Positions 21,184-32,526 of a stretch of DNA of 64,000 nucleotides are shown here, one piece after another. The notes under the pieces are model-generated. The model was not told the origin of the DNA and did not search any database. It saw only the letters and a program-made list of their open reading frames with translations. The stretch's first letter is position 1, and every line of letters starts with the position of its first letter. A program made the position numbers and the translations under genes. Origin of the DNA: Bromus sterilis (lineage: Eukaryota; Streptophyta; Magnoliopsida; Poales; Poaceae); the NCBI GenBank assembly GCA_950022295.1, contig OX465595.1:220623770-220687769 (forward strand). Reading direction: 5' to 3'.

Positions 21184-23586
21184 ATGTCGACCTTAGGTAC
21201 AATGAGCGTTGCCTCAAACTGCCCCATCTTCGATGGAACAGACTATCCATACTGGAAGAACAAGATGAGGATGCATCTTGAAGCTATTGACAAGGATCTG
21301 TGGGACATTGTTGATCAAGGCATTCCTGAAGCAAATCTGATGACTGCTCCCGAAGTTGTCAAGAAGAACTGGCAGCTTGATGCAAAAGCTCGAAGCATCA
21401 TTGGTGGTCATCTCAATAAGGCTCAGTTCAACCGTATCAGTGGTCTGGATACTGCAAAGAAGATATGGACAAGACTGTCTAAAGTCAATGAAGGAGTCTC
21501 AGCTCAACGAGACTCACGAGTTGATACACTCCGCAGTCTCTTCAATCGGTTCAAGATACTGGACAATGAGCACGTGCAACAAACCTTTGACAGACTCACT
21601 AACATATCCAATGAACTTCAAGCACTTGGTGCTGCTGATATCACAGATCATGAAGTTGTGAAGAAACTGCTGAGGTCACTGGATGACTCATTTGAGTTCC
21701 TATCACTGATGATTCAAGAAAGGCCTGACTTCAAGACTCTGGATCCAGCGGACATTCTCGAGCGCCTCAATGCTCATGAACTGAAGCTCTCTGAAAAACG
21801 AGACCTATACATCCCCACGCCTAAGGTCCGCGCGCTAAAAGCTAGAGCACGAAGAGTGTCCTCTGATGAAGAGTCTGAGGCTGATACTGATAATCCTGAG
21901 ACTCTCAGCCGTGAACTTGCTCTCCTTACCAGAAAGTTTCAAAGGTTCACAAAGAAGAATCGCTTCGAAAATTCCTCAAGATCGTCCTCAAGAAAAAGCA
22001 AATATGATGATTCTGTCGAAGCTAGAAAGAGAGTTTGCCACAAGTGCAAGAAACCTGGGCATTACATCGCTGAGTGTCCTTTATGGGAAAAGGAAGCTAA
22101 ACTGAAGAAGAAGAAGAAAGGGAAAGATGACAGTTCTGATGAAAAGACAAAGAAGAAATCCTCAAGATCCTCAAAGTCTGCTGGATACAGGAATAGCAGT
22201 TCCCGTAAGGCTCGCGCTTATCTCGGGAAAGAATTGGACTCGGAAGAATCTGATTCCAACCCTGATGCTGAGGAGGAAGAATCTGAAGAATCTGAGGGTG
22301 TGGCTGGTTTGGCTCTTGCCACGACACTTGTCTCAAAGTCAATCTTCAGCACTGAGGAATCTGGTCTATCACATGCTGATGATGAAGCTGAAGACACAAC
22401 TCCTTCCTTCTGCTTCATGGCCAAGTCCTCCAAGGTATCTTCTTACTCATCATCAGATGAACCCTCTGATGAAGAACCTGATGAAAACTATGCTAAACTT
22501 GCTAAACTTGCATCTAAGCAACAACGTGCACTTGAAACGACTCAGATCTCACTAAACAAAAGTGATGATATGTTGGTTGAGGAAATGACAAAGACTCAAA
22601 AGTTGACTGATGAATCAAGAATTCTTCAGTCAAAGTTTGATGACTTGTTCAATCGGCATGAGGCACTCCTTACCGATCATGAAAAGCTATCTCATGAGTT
22701 CCTCATGAGGAAACAAGAACTTGAACGTGTAAGGATGTCTCATGACGATCTGAGGAAAGAAAATGATTCACTCCTCTCCCAACAGATCATCATGCCACAA
22801 GAAGGATTCAATCCTCCCTGTTTAAAATGCATTGAACATGATCAAATCATCTCTGTGTCTAGTTCCTCAATGTCTTCAGACTCTGTTATTTCTATTACTT
22901 CTGTGGTATCTAACCCCTCATCTGAGGATACCATAGACATTGCTGAAGAAAATTCTAGGTTGAAGAGTCTACTGGAAACAGGCATGTTCAAGAGTCTGAA
23001 AGGACATCAGACTCTTTGTGACATTCTCAAGAAACAGATCCTCAACAGAAACCCGAGGAAAGAAGGCATCACATTCACTCGGAAACTCAACCCTGATGGG
23101 TCTTACTGGAAACCTGAACAATATCCTGAGACCATTTGGGTTCGGGCAATGATGCCTCCTCCTGATCCCTATACCTTATCTGGTTATGATGCTGTTTATT
23201 CAGATGTGATGATTGAGTCATTTGACTCAAACTATAAACTGTTTAAGAATGGTAATGGTGAGTTATTTGACAGATACATCGGAACTAACTGCAGGAACGG
23301 TCCTCCAGTCAAGCAGATCTGGGTTCCAAAGGACATCATCACTAACCTTCCTGTGAATGCAGATGCAAATGAGCTGAGGATATCATCTGAGGACGATACC
23401 TCAAAAGGAAATGATTATAATCATGTATCTGCTAACCATTTTGTTCACAGGGAAGCTCCTCATAAGAATGCTTATTCATTTGTTTATCCTGATGCTTCCA
23501 TCTCACACCCCATTAGGTCTCATCAGCCTCATCAATCCTCATGTGCCTCAAGACCACCCATAAAGATGTGGGTGGTTAAGAACTAA
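21184..23586 (+). CDS. gag: Copia-1 Gag polyprotein, extended, with zinc knuckle
   Basis: 800 residues opening MSTLGTMSVASNCPIFDG, 66 bp after the LTR, directly downstream of the PBS. The N-terminal half is the Copia capsid (UBN2-like): PYWKNKMRMHLEAIDKDLWD, then RLSKVNEGVSAQRDSRVDTL. A CCHC knuckle (CHKCKKPGHYIAEC; codons at 22036-22077) follows, then a long Ser/Glu/Lys-rich region and a predicted coiled coil around residues 450-540. It would package element RNA in virus-like particles. The long charged tail is typical of SIRE-type Gag. The frame is open throughout, which suggests fairly recent activity. It ends in TAA at 23584, with pol in an open frame 6 bp later. Confidence 0.88.
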   Translation: MSTLGTMSVASNCPIFDGTDYPYWKNKMRMHLEAIDKDLWDIVDQGIPEANLMTAPEVVKKNWQLDAKARSIIGGHLNKAQFNRISGLDTAKKIWTRLSKVNEGVSAQRDSRVDTLRSLFNRFKILDNEHVQQTFDRLTNISNELQALGAADITDHEVVKKLLRSLDDSFEFLSLMIQERPDFKTLDPADILERLNAHELKLSEKRDLYIPTPKVRALKARARRVSSDEESEADTDNPETLSRELALLTRKFQRFTKKNRFENSSRSSSRKSKYDDSVEARKRVCHKCKKPGHYIAECPLWEKEAKLKKKKKGKDDSSDEKTKKKSSRSSKSAGYRNSSSRKARAYLGKELDSEESDSNPDAEEEESEESEGVAGLALATTLVSKSIFSTEESGLSHADDEAEDTTPSFCFMAKSSKVSSYSSSDEPSDEEPDENYAKLAKLASKQQRALETTQISLNKSDDMLVEEMTKTQKLTDESRILQSKFDDLFNRHEALLTDHEKLSHEFLMRKQELERVRMSHDDLRKENDSLLSQQIIMPQEGFNPPCLKCIEHDQIISVSSSSMSSDSVISITSVVSNPSSEDTIDIAEENSRLKSLLETGMFKSLKGHQTLCDILKKQILNRNPRKEGITFTRKLNPDGSYWKPEQYPETIWVRAMMPPPDPYTLSGYDAVYSDVMIESFDSNYKLFKNGNGELFDRYIGTNCRNGPPVKQIWVPKDIITNLPVNADANELRISSEDDTSKGNDYNHVSANHFVHREAPHKNAYSFVYPDASISHPIRSHQPHQSSCASRPPIKMWVVKN

Positions 23587-23592
23587 TCATCC

Positions 23593-25010
23593 TTGCAGGG
23601 ACATGTCCTCGGGAAATTACAATTTCTGCAGATCATATGCCCAGGACAACAACAAATGCGTCAGTTGAAGGATAATTATATTGTTTGGTTTCATAGAATC
23701 AATCCTGAGGAATATCCTGAGGAATTAATTCTGAGGAACCTTAAACTCCTCAAACTGAGACTGGATCATAACTTGCTGTATGAGATACTAATTCATTTGC
23801 AGGGAAAGACTGAATGGGTGATGGATAGTGGATGCACAAATCACATGACTGGTGACAGAAGTCTTCTTATGGAATCATCACTAAGTCCTTCTTCAAAGAA
23901 AACCATCACCTTTGCTGATAAAGGTAAAAGTAAGGTATTGGGTCTCGGCAGAGTGGCTATCTCACGAGACCAACACATTGATAAAGTCATGCTTGTTGAA
24001 TCTCTTGGATACAACTTGATGTCTGTATCTATGCTGTGTAATCTTGATCTCGCTGTTCTCTTCGGAAAACATGGTTGTATTGTCTTCATGGTTAGCGATA
24101 ACTCTGTTGTCTCCAGTGGGGTTAGGAAAGGTGACCTGTATATTGTAGATTTCTCTAAAGGTCCTCAGGTTGCTACATGCCTCTTGGCACGAGCCTCAGA
24201 GTGCTGGCTATGGCATCGAAGACTCGGCCACGCTGGAATGAGAAATCTTCAGAAGCTGGTACTGAAGAAACATGTCCTCGGGATTGAGGAAATCAGATTC
24301 TCAAAGGACCGGCTCTGTGGTGCCTGCGAAGCTGGAAAGATGACCAAGGCCAACCACCCAGCGAAGACCATCATGACTACTACGAGACCACTGGAATTGC
24401 TCCACATGGATCTATTTGGTCCTCCAAAGTATTCAAGCTTTGGAGGTAATATGTATGGTCTTGTTATTGTTGATGAATTCTCACGATACACTTGGGTGCA
24501 TTTTCTTCTCTATAAGTCAGAAACTCCAGCAATCCTCAAGCGCTTCGCCCTGCGTGTCATGAACAACTACAACCTGAAGATCAAGCACATTCGAAGCGAC
24601 AACAACACTGAGTTCAAAAACTTCGGTGTGGAAGAATTCCTCGATGACTTGGGAATTACTCATGAATTCTCTGCGCCATACACTCCTCAGCAAAATGGCG
24701 TTGTTGAGAGGAAGAATCGAACCCTCATCGAGATGGCTCGCACGATGCTGGCTGAGTACAATACTCCACTCAAGTGGTGGGCTGAAGCAATCAACACTGC
24801 CTGCCACATCGTCAATCGAGTGTATCTTCACAAATTCTTCAATAAAACATCATACGAGTTAATGGTCGGTAAGAAACCCAATGTAAGTTACTTCAAGGTA
24901 TTTGGTGCACCTTGCTGGATACGTGATCCTCATCACGAGTCCAAATTTGCACCCAAAGCATGTGAGGGTCTCATGCTTGGTTATTGTATCAACTCGCACA
25001 CCTACAGAGT
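23593..25010 (+). pseudogene. pol: Copia-1 protease-integrase, truncated before reverse transcriptase
   Basis: Open from 23593. The aspartic protease motif DSGCTNHMTG starts at 23824. GAG-pre-integrase follows with the His-His/Cys-Cys zinc site (HRRLGH and CGAC near 24212-24330). The integrase core keeps its D, D, E triad: Asp 24409, Asp 24598 (SDNNTEF, where most relatives have SDNGTEF) and Glu 24706 (NGVVERKNRTL). After GLMLGYCINSHTYRV the element ends and the frame continues into Fam-A LTR sequence, adding about 25 unrelated codons to a stop at 25087. No RT or RNase H. The ATG used is probably not a true start, because SIRE-like elements usually make Gag-Pol by readthrough or from a joined frame. 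Confidence 0.85.
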
Positions 25011-26670
25011 CTTATCAACAGGCAAGGACTATGCATTACTTATGATCCATTCTATTTCAACCAGCGGTTTGCATGCTAGTCTAGGTTAGGTTCGATGTTT
25101 GATCCTACCACATGTTTACAACCTCTTTCAAACCGATACAGCCATGTCCCCTCCCAGCAAACCATGTAATGCTATGTACTATTGCTCGTTGCTCAGCCCC
25201 TGCTTAGTATGCATGCTTAGGATGCTACGATGTTCCCCTGTTACTCCTTGGTTTGGGATATCACATTATTATATTGTTGTTGATGATATGATTATTATAA
25301 TGTTGACTATATTCGACGAAGGATGGAAGGTCTAGGCTATCCCGCCCCGACGCTTTGTTCCATTCGAGTCACCTAGGATCCGAGTTCCGGGTATTGGTTT
25401 TGAGACAGAGCGTGCCTAACCGCGTGTGGGATTTTATGGGGTCCCCTTTTCTTACCTACCTAGCTTCAAACATTTCTAGTGGTGGCCCAAGCTGATTTAC
25501 CATTTGAAACCGTGTGTGTGCTGGTCGGCCGCCAGTTGTTTACAAACAAACCTGGACCAGTGAGGACATAGTTCCCTTGCTGGCCCACCTTGTCCGGCTG
25601 AGGACCCGGTGTCCCATGTGTGATTAACCGGCTATCCAAACCTGCGACAGACGGTTGAGACCAGATCGAGAGAGCGGCCGGCTCCTGATATGGATGTCGA
25701 CTCACCGGGGGCCACCCGGATTTGTTCGTTGTTAGTTAGAGGGACCTGTCGTTTCGGACCTCTTGGAACTAAATCATAAAATGGTTGCCTGTGATGGGTA
25801 GCAACTGAGAGAGATGGACGTGCGTGCGGAGCCTCGTAATGGGAAGTTGGTACACCCCTGCAGGGTTAAATCTTTTCGAGAAGCCGTGTCCACGGTTATG
25901 GACGACTTGAGACCTACTCCTTGTTCATAGACAACAACAACTGAGATAATCTTAATATAACTTGATCAACGTGTGTGTGTGCCTTGACTTCTTCTTCTTC
26001 GTCGGGATGCGAAGAGGAGGACAAGGATAGGATATGTGTTATGATTGCGTAAGTAGTTGATAGCAAGACTTGCTGGAGGCGATTCCTCATCGAATGCTTG
26101 GCTTCTTACCTTACTCTCTAGATCATTAGCCACTTCATAAATGCTAGTGCGGCAGCAACCTCACCACTTACCCCTTCCTTACCGTAAACTACTAGTTTTC
26201 ATAGAATGACGAGTGATGAAGTCCTTGCTGGGTCAGATGACCACTACAGTTGGATGCGGAGTACCTCTGTACTCATGATACTACCCCCAAACTCTTTTCA
26301 GGGTTCTTGATCGACAACATGTATGGTGATCGACGTTTCACGTGCAGACTCGACGACGACTAGTTAGGCGGATCCCGGCGGAGGGCTTGGACCCGTGTGG
26401 TTATGGGATCGATGTTTTTCTCTTTGCCCCTAGGCATTTTTTTGTAGTCTGTACCCAGACATGTATCTTCCGCTGTTGTATTGTATTAAGGCAGTTGTAT
26501 GCCGATTGTATGAGATGTTGTATCCTTGTATCTGTAATGTTGTGATATCATGTTGGAAATCCGGGGCGTATGACTTCATCATATGTCGCGGTGGGACCGA
26601 TATGTGCTTCGTCCCCGAATCTGGATGGAAACATCTAGATCTGGAACAGTACCGCATATCGGGCCTTACA
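25011..26670 (+). mobile_element. Fam-A 5' LTR, second segment (A4)
   Basis: Matches 29350-31008 of the 3' LTR closely and ends CCTTACA, directly followed by the PBS. It repeats LTR positions already present at 18420-19550, but as the other subtype, so the first and second segments are not simply two halves of one interrupted LTR. Confidence 0.85.
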
Positions 26671-27260
26671 ACTTGGTATCAGAGCCTTACCGACCGTAGG
26701 ATCCCTTTTCTGGCCGAAGTCGAGTCTATTTTGTAGTTACTAAGATAGTTATCGAAGAGTAGGATTCTTTTTACTCCTTACCCTTGATCTGGTCAGGATA
26801 AGTGTCGTAAGTGTTTTAACTCTGACTTATCCCCTTTCAAACTTTAGGATCTCGAGAGTGTGGAGTATCGAAATCGTTGCAATGCCTTGCTTGCAGCGTA
26901 TTGTCTCGATTCCGATCTCAGGTTTGGGAATTTCTGTAGTACCTTTAGTTCTTCCGACTCTGGGCAAACATCTTGGTCGTCTGTTGACTTCAATCCTCTT
27001 GTCCAGTATACTCACTATTTGAGTGAGAATGCTTCCCTTGATCTGGTTTTCGCGATCGTTCTTCCTCTTGTCACTGGCGGTTTCTTTTTTTTCGACGTTG
27101 CCATCTCCCTGCGGAAAATTTATCTCGACCGAAGTTCGACGTCGACATGGAGCAGAGTCCCTTGTTGGTGGTGTTGAAGATCGTCGACTCTATTTTCTCC
27201 CCCCTCTCCCCCGGATCGTCCTGGATCTCGGGACAAGATCCCTTGTTGGTGGTGTTGTAT
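26671..27260 (+). other. Fam-A internal region (590 bp, non-coding)
   Basis: Begins ACTTGGTATCAGAGC (PBS at 26674-26685), contains TGGCCGAAGTCGAGTCTA at 26711-26728, and ends ATCTCGGGACAAGATCCC...GTTGTAT before the 3' LTR. A direct repeat CCCTTGTTGGTGGTGTTG occurs near 27160 and 27239. The position of the polypurine tract is occupied by a G/T-rich run, so the PPT is weak or degenerate. No gag, protease or pol trace is visible. Confidence 0.75.
26674..26685 (+). promoter_or_regulatory. Fam-A primer-binding site (initiator tRNA-Met)
   Basis: TGGTATCAGAGC, 3 bp after the 5' LTR end CCTTACA. Confidence 0.9.
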
Positions 27261-30200
27261 TGTAACAGCCCAGATTTCACAAAAAATAAAAATTTTGTTT
27301 TCGGTGTGAATTGTTTGATTGTCTGATTTGTTTGCGGTGTTTTCATCCCCGATTTATTGATCGGCGATTATTTCCCCCCTCTTATCTCGTATCGGACGAA
27401 GACCGCCCCTTGCCACCCTGACACTCGACCTTGCGACACCGGGTTTCACCCGATCTCCGTCGCGAAAACCGGCACAAGACCAGCCTTCACCATCAGTGCG
27501 AAAACCCCCATTTATAATTAAATGGGTTATTTTATCGGGCGGGTTTCGACATTCTCGGTTCTATGCGAAACGATGTAGACGATGTCAGTTTAGTGTAGTG
27601 AGGTGGTGTTTCAAATTTCATGCGATTCCGACTTCGTTTAGCGGGTGATCGATCGGATGTGCCAGGCATAGTAGCCGGTGTAAATCCAAGGGTATATTTA
27701 TAAAACGTCATGCAGGCAGCCAACCGACCAAGGAGATATTTCCCTCTTGTCTGCTAATCTAATCCCACCCAAAAATCTAGCCCATTTTGTAGCCCATTTA
27801 GCTCTCCCTAAGCACCTACTATAAATGGACCAGCCTGCCTACCAAATCTGGAACCCTAGGCCCCTACCTCCTCAATTTCCGCACCAGGCCACTCCCTAGC
27901 CGCCACCCAAATCATCCCCATGTTCAGATCAGATCAGATCAGATCTGAGCCCCTCGTTTTGAGCCACCGGATCTGGATCGGACGATCATGAGGGCGCCAC
28001 GTCACCCGAAACGTCCCACGCCCGAAGCCCCGTGGAGCAACTCCTCCTCGAGCCGCCTCCACGCCGGAGCGCCCTGCCGTCCAACAGCTCCGGCCGGCCA
28101 GCCGCCGAGCGCGCACCAGCAGGTCACGGTGCAGCGCGCCTCCCTCTCCTTCTTCTCTCCTTCTCTACCTCACCTTGCTTCCTCTCTCTCCCTGCAGCAA
28201 CCGCCGCCCGCCATGGCCGATTTGGAGCGCCGCGCCGCCCGAAGCTCGGCCGCCGGCCCAAGGACCTCGCCGTCGCGACCTCCCGCACCTGGACGCCGCG
28301 CCGCCCTTCCCTCTGCACTGTCGCGCGCCCCTGTCGGATTCCGACGGCCACCACCACCTGAGACCATCGGCGCCGCCATCCCGTGCGGTCGAGATCGAGG
28401 ATCCCGTCCCGATCCAGCAGCTGGTGCTGGCTGGGCCGACGCAGCCCCAGCGGCCCACCACAGCGAGGCCCAGCAGCCAGCCCAGGCCTCCCTAGCCCAG
28501 CCGGGTCGCCAGCCCTTCTCCAGGCCGCCTCATGGGCCGAGCCCACTGGGTGAGCTCCTTTTTTTTCTCTCTGCCTGTTTTTTTCTTTTTATTAATTTAG
28601 GCAGATTGTGTTGTTTTATTGCGGTAGCTATAACTTTTCACCGGTAGCTCCGATGGAGATGCTTTCTACATGAAAGTTGCTCCGTTTTGCGCGTAGATTA
28701 TGAAAATGTTGCTTGTTGCCATGTTTGACTTTGTTTACTTGTTGTTTGACTGCTAATTACACTGTCTGCCACTGTAAATTGTAATTGTAATAACTTTTTA
28801 ACCGTTGCTCTGTTTAAAATGTTTCTTATTTGTAACTTGGCTAGAATTTTGTGTAGATTGTGTTTATGCTGCTCTTGCCTGCTAATAAAAATAATAAAAT
28901 ATTGTTTAGGGCAAAACAGTACCAAATGCAATAAAATATCGTGGGGTCCGTAATAGTTTGCCATGTCTAGGATTTCACCCCACTTAAATTGACTAGCTTA
29001 GGTAGTTTATTTATGCTTCACCTGTTGCCATGTTTGTGTGCTATGCCATGCTTTCTTGAGTTGCCATGTTAACAACTCTGTTGATCACCTGTAGCTAAAC
29101 AACTTGAACCTTTCTAAATGTGCGGTATCGTCGTGTGTGACGAGTACTCCACTTAACCTATTAGTAACCTCTTTCGACGGTAGATGCGATGTCTCGTGTT
29201 GCGTTCTTGTTGATGCTTGCTCGTGTTTGCTTCGTAGTAATAGATGCTTGCTCGTTGATTTCTTTCCAGTGTTTACCGCCTTGTGTGCTTCCGCGGGTAC
29301 CTCTCGGAGACGTTGCGAGCTTGCGATCAACTACACCTTCGGAACCCGACTTATCAACAGGCAAGGACTACGTATTACTTATGATCCATTCTATTTCAAC
29401 CAGCGGTTTGCATGCTAGTCTAGGTTAGGTTCGATGTTTGATCCTACCACATGTTTACAGCCTCTTTCAAACCGATACAGCCATGTCCCCTCCCAGCAAA
29501 CCATGTACTGCTATGTACTATTGCTCGTTGCTCAGCCCCTGCTTTGTATGCATGCTTAGGATGCTACGATGTTCCCCTGTTACTCCTTGGTTTGGGATAT
29601 CACATTATTATATTGTTGTTGATGATATGATTATTATAATGTTGACTATATTCGACGAAGGATGGAAAGTCTAGGCTATCCCGCCCCGACGCTTTGTTCC
29701 ATTCGAGTCACCTAGGATCCGAGTTCCGGGTATTGGTTTTGAGACAGAGCGTGCCTAACCGCGTGTGGGATTTTATGGGGTCCCTTTTTCTTACCAACCT
29801 AGCTTCAAACATTTCTAGTGGTGGCCCAAGCTGATTTACCATTTGAAACCGTGTGTGTGCTGGTCGGCCGCTAGTTGTTTACAAACAAACCTGGACCAGT
29901 GAGGACATAGTTCCCTTGCTGGCCCACCTTGTCCGGCTGAGGACCCGGTGTCCCATGTGTCATTAACCGGCTATCCAAACCTGCGACAGACGGTTGAGAC
30001 CAGATCGAGAGCGCGGCCGGCTCCTGAGATGGATGTCGACTCACCGGGGCCACCCGGATTTGTTCATTGTTAGTTAGAGGGACCTGTCGTTTCGGACCTC
30101 TTGGAACTAAATCATAAAATGGTTTCCTGTGATGGGTAGCAACTGAGAGAGATGGACGTGCGTGCGGAGCCTCGTAATGGGCAGTTGGTACACCCCAGCA

Positions 30201-31008
30201 GGGTTAAATCTTTTTGAGAAGCCGTGTCCACGGTTATGGACGACTTGAGACCTACTCCTTGTTCATAGACAAAAACAACTGAGATAATCTTAAAATAACT
30301 TGATCAACGTGTGTATGTGCCTTGACTGCTTCTTCTTCGTCGGGATGCGAAGAGGAGGACAAGGATAGGATATGTGTTATGATTGCGTAAGTAGTTGATA
30401 GCAAGACTTGCTGGAGGCGATTCCTCATCGAATGCTTGGCTTCTTACCTTACTCTCTAGATCATTAGCCACTTCATAAATGCTAGTGCAGCAGCAACCTC
30501 ACCACTTACCCCTTCCTTACCGTAAACTACTAGTTTTCCTAGAATGACGAGTGATGAAGTCCTTGCTGGGTCAGATGACCACTACAGTTGGATGCTGAGT
30601 ACCTCTGTACTCATGATACTACCCCCAAACTCTTTTCAGGGTTCTTGATCGACAATAGGTATGGTGATCGATGTTTCACATGCAGACTCGACGACGACTA
30701 GTTAGGCGGATCCCGGCGGAGGGCCTGGACCCGTGTGGTTATGGGATCGATGTTTTTCTCTTTGCCACTAGGAATTTGATTGTAGCCCGTACCCAGACAT
30801 GTATCTTCCGCTGTTGTATTGTATTAAGGCAGTTGTATGCCGATTGTATGAGATGTTGTATCCTTGTATCTGTAATGTTGTGATATCATGTTGGAAATCC
30901 GGGGCGTATGACTTTGTCATATGTCGCGGTGGGACCGATATGTGCTTCGTCCCCGAATCTGGATGGAAACATCTAGATCTGGAACAGTACCGCATATCGG
31001 GCCTTACA
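27261..31008 (+). mobile_element. Fam-A 3' LTR (A5), full length 3748 bp
   Basis: TGTAACAGCC to CCTTACA, complete and uninterrupted. It has a TATA box at 27820, a GC-rich leader (about 27960-28550), a splice-donor-like GGGTGAGC at about 28548, an AT-rich intron-like stretch to about 29100, then the LTR 3' half. Right flank is the TSD TAGGT and Fam-B LTR. The most useful reference copy of the family in this window. Confidence 0.9.
27820..27826 (+). promoter_or_regulatory. TATA box of Fam-A 3' LTR
   Basis: TATAAAT at the position equivalent to 16884 in the 5' LTR. In a 3' LTR it could drive read-out transcription into the Fam-B DNA at 31009 onward. Confidence 0.55.
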
Positions 31009-32526
31009 TAGGTGACAACGGCGCCAAAAGTTTGCCATGTTCTTTAGAGGTTGCCGTGGACCTGCACACAGAAACAAATAACTATGCTCCCACAGAGTTC
31101 AGAGAGGTTTTCAATCTCTCCGCTCTTGTTGTTTACAAAGGATCAAACACAAAGTTGTGATTGCAACGGAAAGGAAATAAAAGCGATAAATAGTGGAGGT
31201 GTAAACAATGGTGGAAATATGGACCGGGGTCCCATGATGTTCACTAGTGATGTCTCTCTCCCAAAAGACGATAAAAGAACTATGACGGGTGAACAAATTA
31301 CAACTGGTCAATTGACAGTATTATAAACGCACCGCATTGCTAATTATGCTACAAGAAAGTTAGAGGCTCAATCGTATGGGCAGTATGCCAAGACAATTAG
31401 ACCGTTTATTCATCAGCATGTACTCACTAATCATCCAACTTAAAATATCTATCCAGAACATCTCGCAGGTATTAAGTTTCAAGCCCCACCCAAAGTGTAA
31501 ACTCAAAGCAACAAACAATTGCATTAACAAACTTTGCGTAAGGTAAACAATCCTTGCAACCACGGTTACAAGCACCATTGTTTTCTTCCTGGTGGCCAAA
31601 CACACCCCCTAGTCTCATGTTTGTTTCACTCAAGCTAGACATCGGGGGGCATGAAACCACAATCAAGCATAACGCTCCCTCTTGGAGTTACTATCTACTA
31701 CTTGGCCAAGTCAATAAAAAGCAATGGACAACATGCAAGAATTAATCAAGAACAAAATATAAAAGGAGAATCAAATATATAACTCATCACGATCTGAACA
31801 TAATCTCATAATCCATCGGATCCCAGCAAAAACAACATAGCAACAACAGAAAGATTACATAGGTGCTTTGATCATGTAGGGCAGCTCACAAGGGCTAAGA
31901 ATTGAAGCACAAGATTGGAGAGAAGACATAACATAGCTACTGGTCATGGACCCATGGTCCAAGGGCCCCTACTCATGTTACATCCGGGAAGCGCTCATGG
32001 TGGTGGAGAAGCTCCCGTTGATCAATCCTCCATCCGGCAGGGTGCCGGGACGAGGTCTTTTGGCGATCCCAATCTCGGGATCGCGGCAGCGACAGAACAA
32101 TGTCGAATTTCGTGATGCTGGGTATTTTTTCAGGGTTTCTATACCGAGGGGTAAATATAGGCGGAAGGAGGGCCAGAGGGGAGGCCCCACCCCTCCAGGT
32201 GGTTTCCTGGCGCGGCCAGGGGTGAGGCCGTGCCACCTGGCCGCCTCGGAGGGGGTGCCCCCCCTCCGGCTCCACTTCGGTCTTCCGGAGTCTTCTGGAA
32301 CGCTTATTTTATATATATTTATCTTGGAGTTTTTTGGGCACTATAAATATGGGTATAAACCTGCAATTCACAGACATCAGCACAAAGAAACTTGCATTGG
32401 GTGCACTGAGTTAGTAGGTTAGTCGAAATATGTGTAGAACGTATGGAAGTGTAGCAAAACACATAGCAATGTCACCCAAATAAGCATGGAACAAGTAGAA
32501 ATTATAGATACGTTTGGGACGTATCA

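Larger units (their letters stand above)
19551..25010 (+). mobile_element. Copia-1 (SIRE/Maximus-like), 3'-truncated
   Basis: 5' LTR (19551-21117), PBS, gag frame and protease-integrase frame are present. Reverse transcriptase, RNase H and the 3' LTR are missing. The LTR start TGTAAGTGCATCAAGTGCC is recalled as characteristic of Maximus-type Triticeae Copia elements. Left flank is Fam-A LTR (TAAAT). On the right the integrase frame runs into Fam-A LTR DNA at 25011 (CTTATCAACAGG), a non-homologous junction. A complete element of this type is over 10 kb. Confidence 0.8.
16325..31008 (+). mobile_element. Fam-A LTR retrotransposon, non-coding, with nested Copia-1
   Basis: The complete element is defined by TGTAACAGCC at 16325, CCTTACA at 31008 and a TAGGT duplication. 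Its 3' LTR is 3748 bp (27261-31008). The 5' LTR is represented by 16325-19550 and 25011-26670 with extra DNA between. The interior is only 590 bp (26671-27260) and codes for nothing, so this is a LARD-like, non-autonomous element. The leader motif TGGCCGAAGTCGAGTCTA and the pre-LTR motif ATCTCGGGACAAGAT have counterparts in the chromovirus at 33289-44922. This suggests the same lineage (Tekay-type chromovirus) as its probable protein source. Confidence 0.8.
16200..32526 (-). mobile_element. Fam-B LTR B1, split by the Fam-A element
   Basis: Outer part 16200-16324 and inner part 31014-32526 join into a 1.64-kb LTR ending GGGACGTATCA. It is followed inward by the Fam-B 3' internal sequence (ACATCCCCAAGATTAACTCC, the reversed pre-LTR region), so this is a 3' LTR on the minus strand. 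It is very similar to 45432-47082, its tandem duplicate. Confidence 0.85.

Noticed and set aside
19551..26670. Simple insertion of Copia-1 into one Fam-A LTR
   Set aside because: The LTR resumes 1.13 kb before the insertion point and as another subtype, so a plain insertion does not fit.
31946..32422. 158-residue forward ORF in the Fam-B LTR (also at 46502-46978)
   Set aside because: Repeated because the LTR is repeated. The opposite strand is also open. It lies antisense to the element, and the copies at 51678 and 58410 (reverse) are altered without frame preservation.
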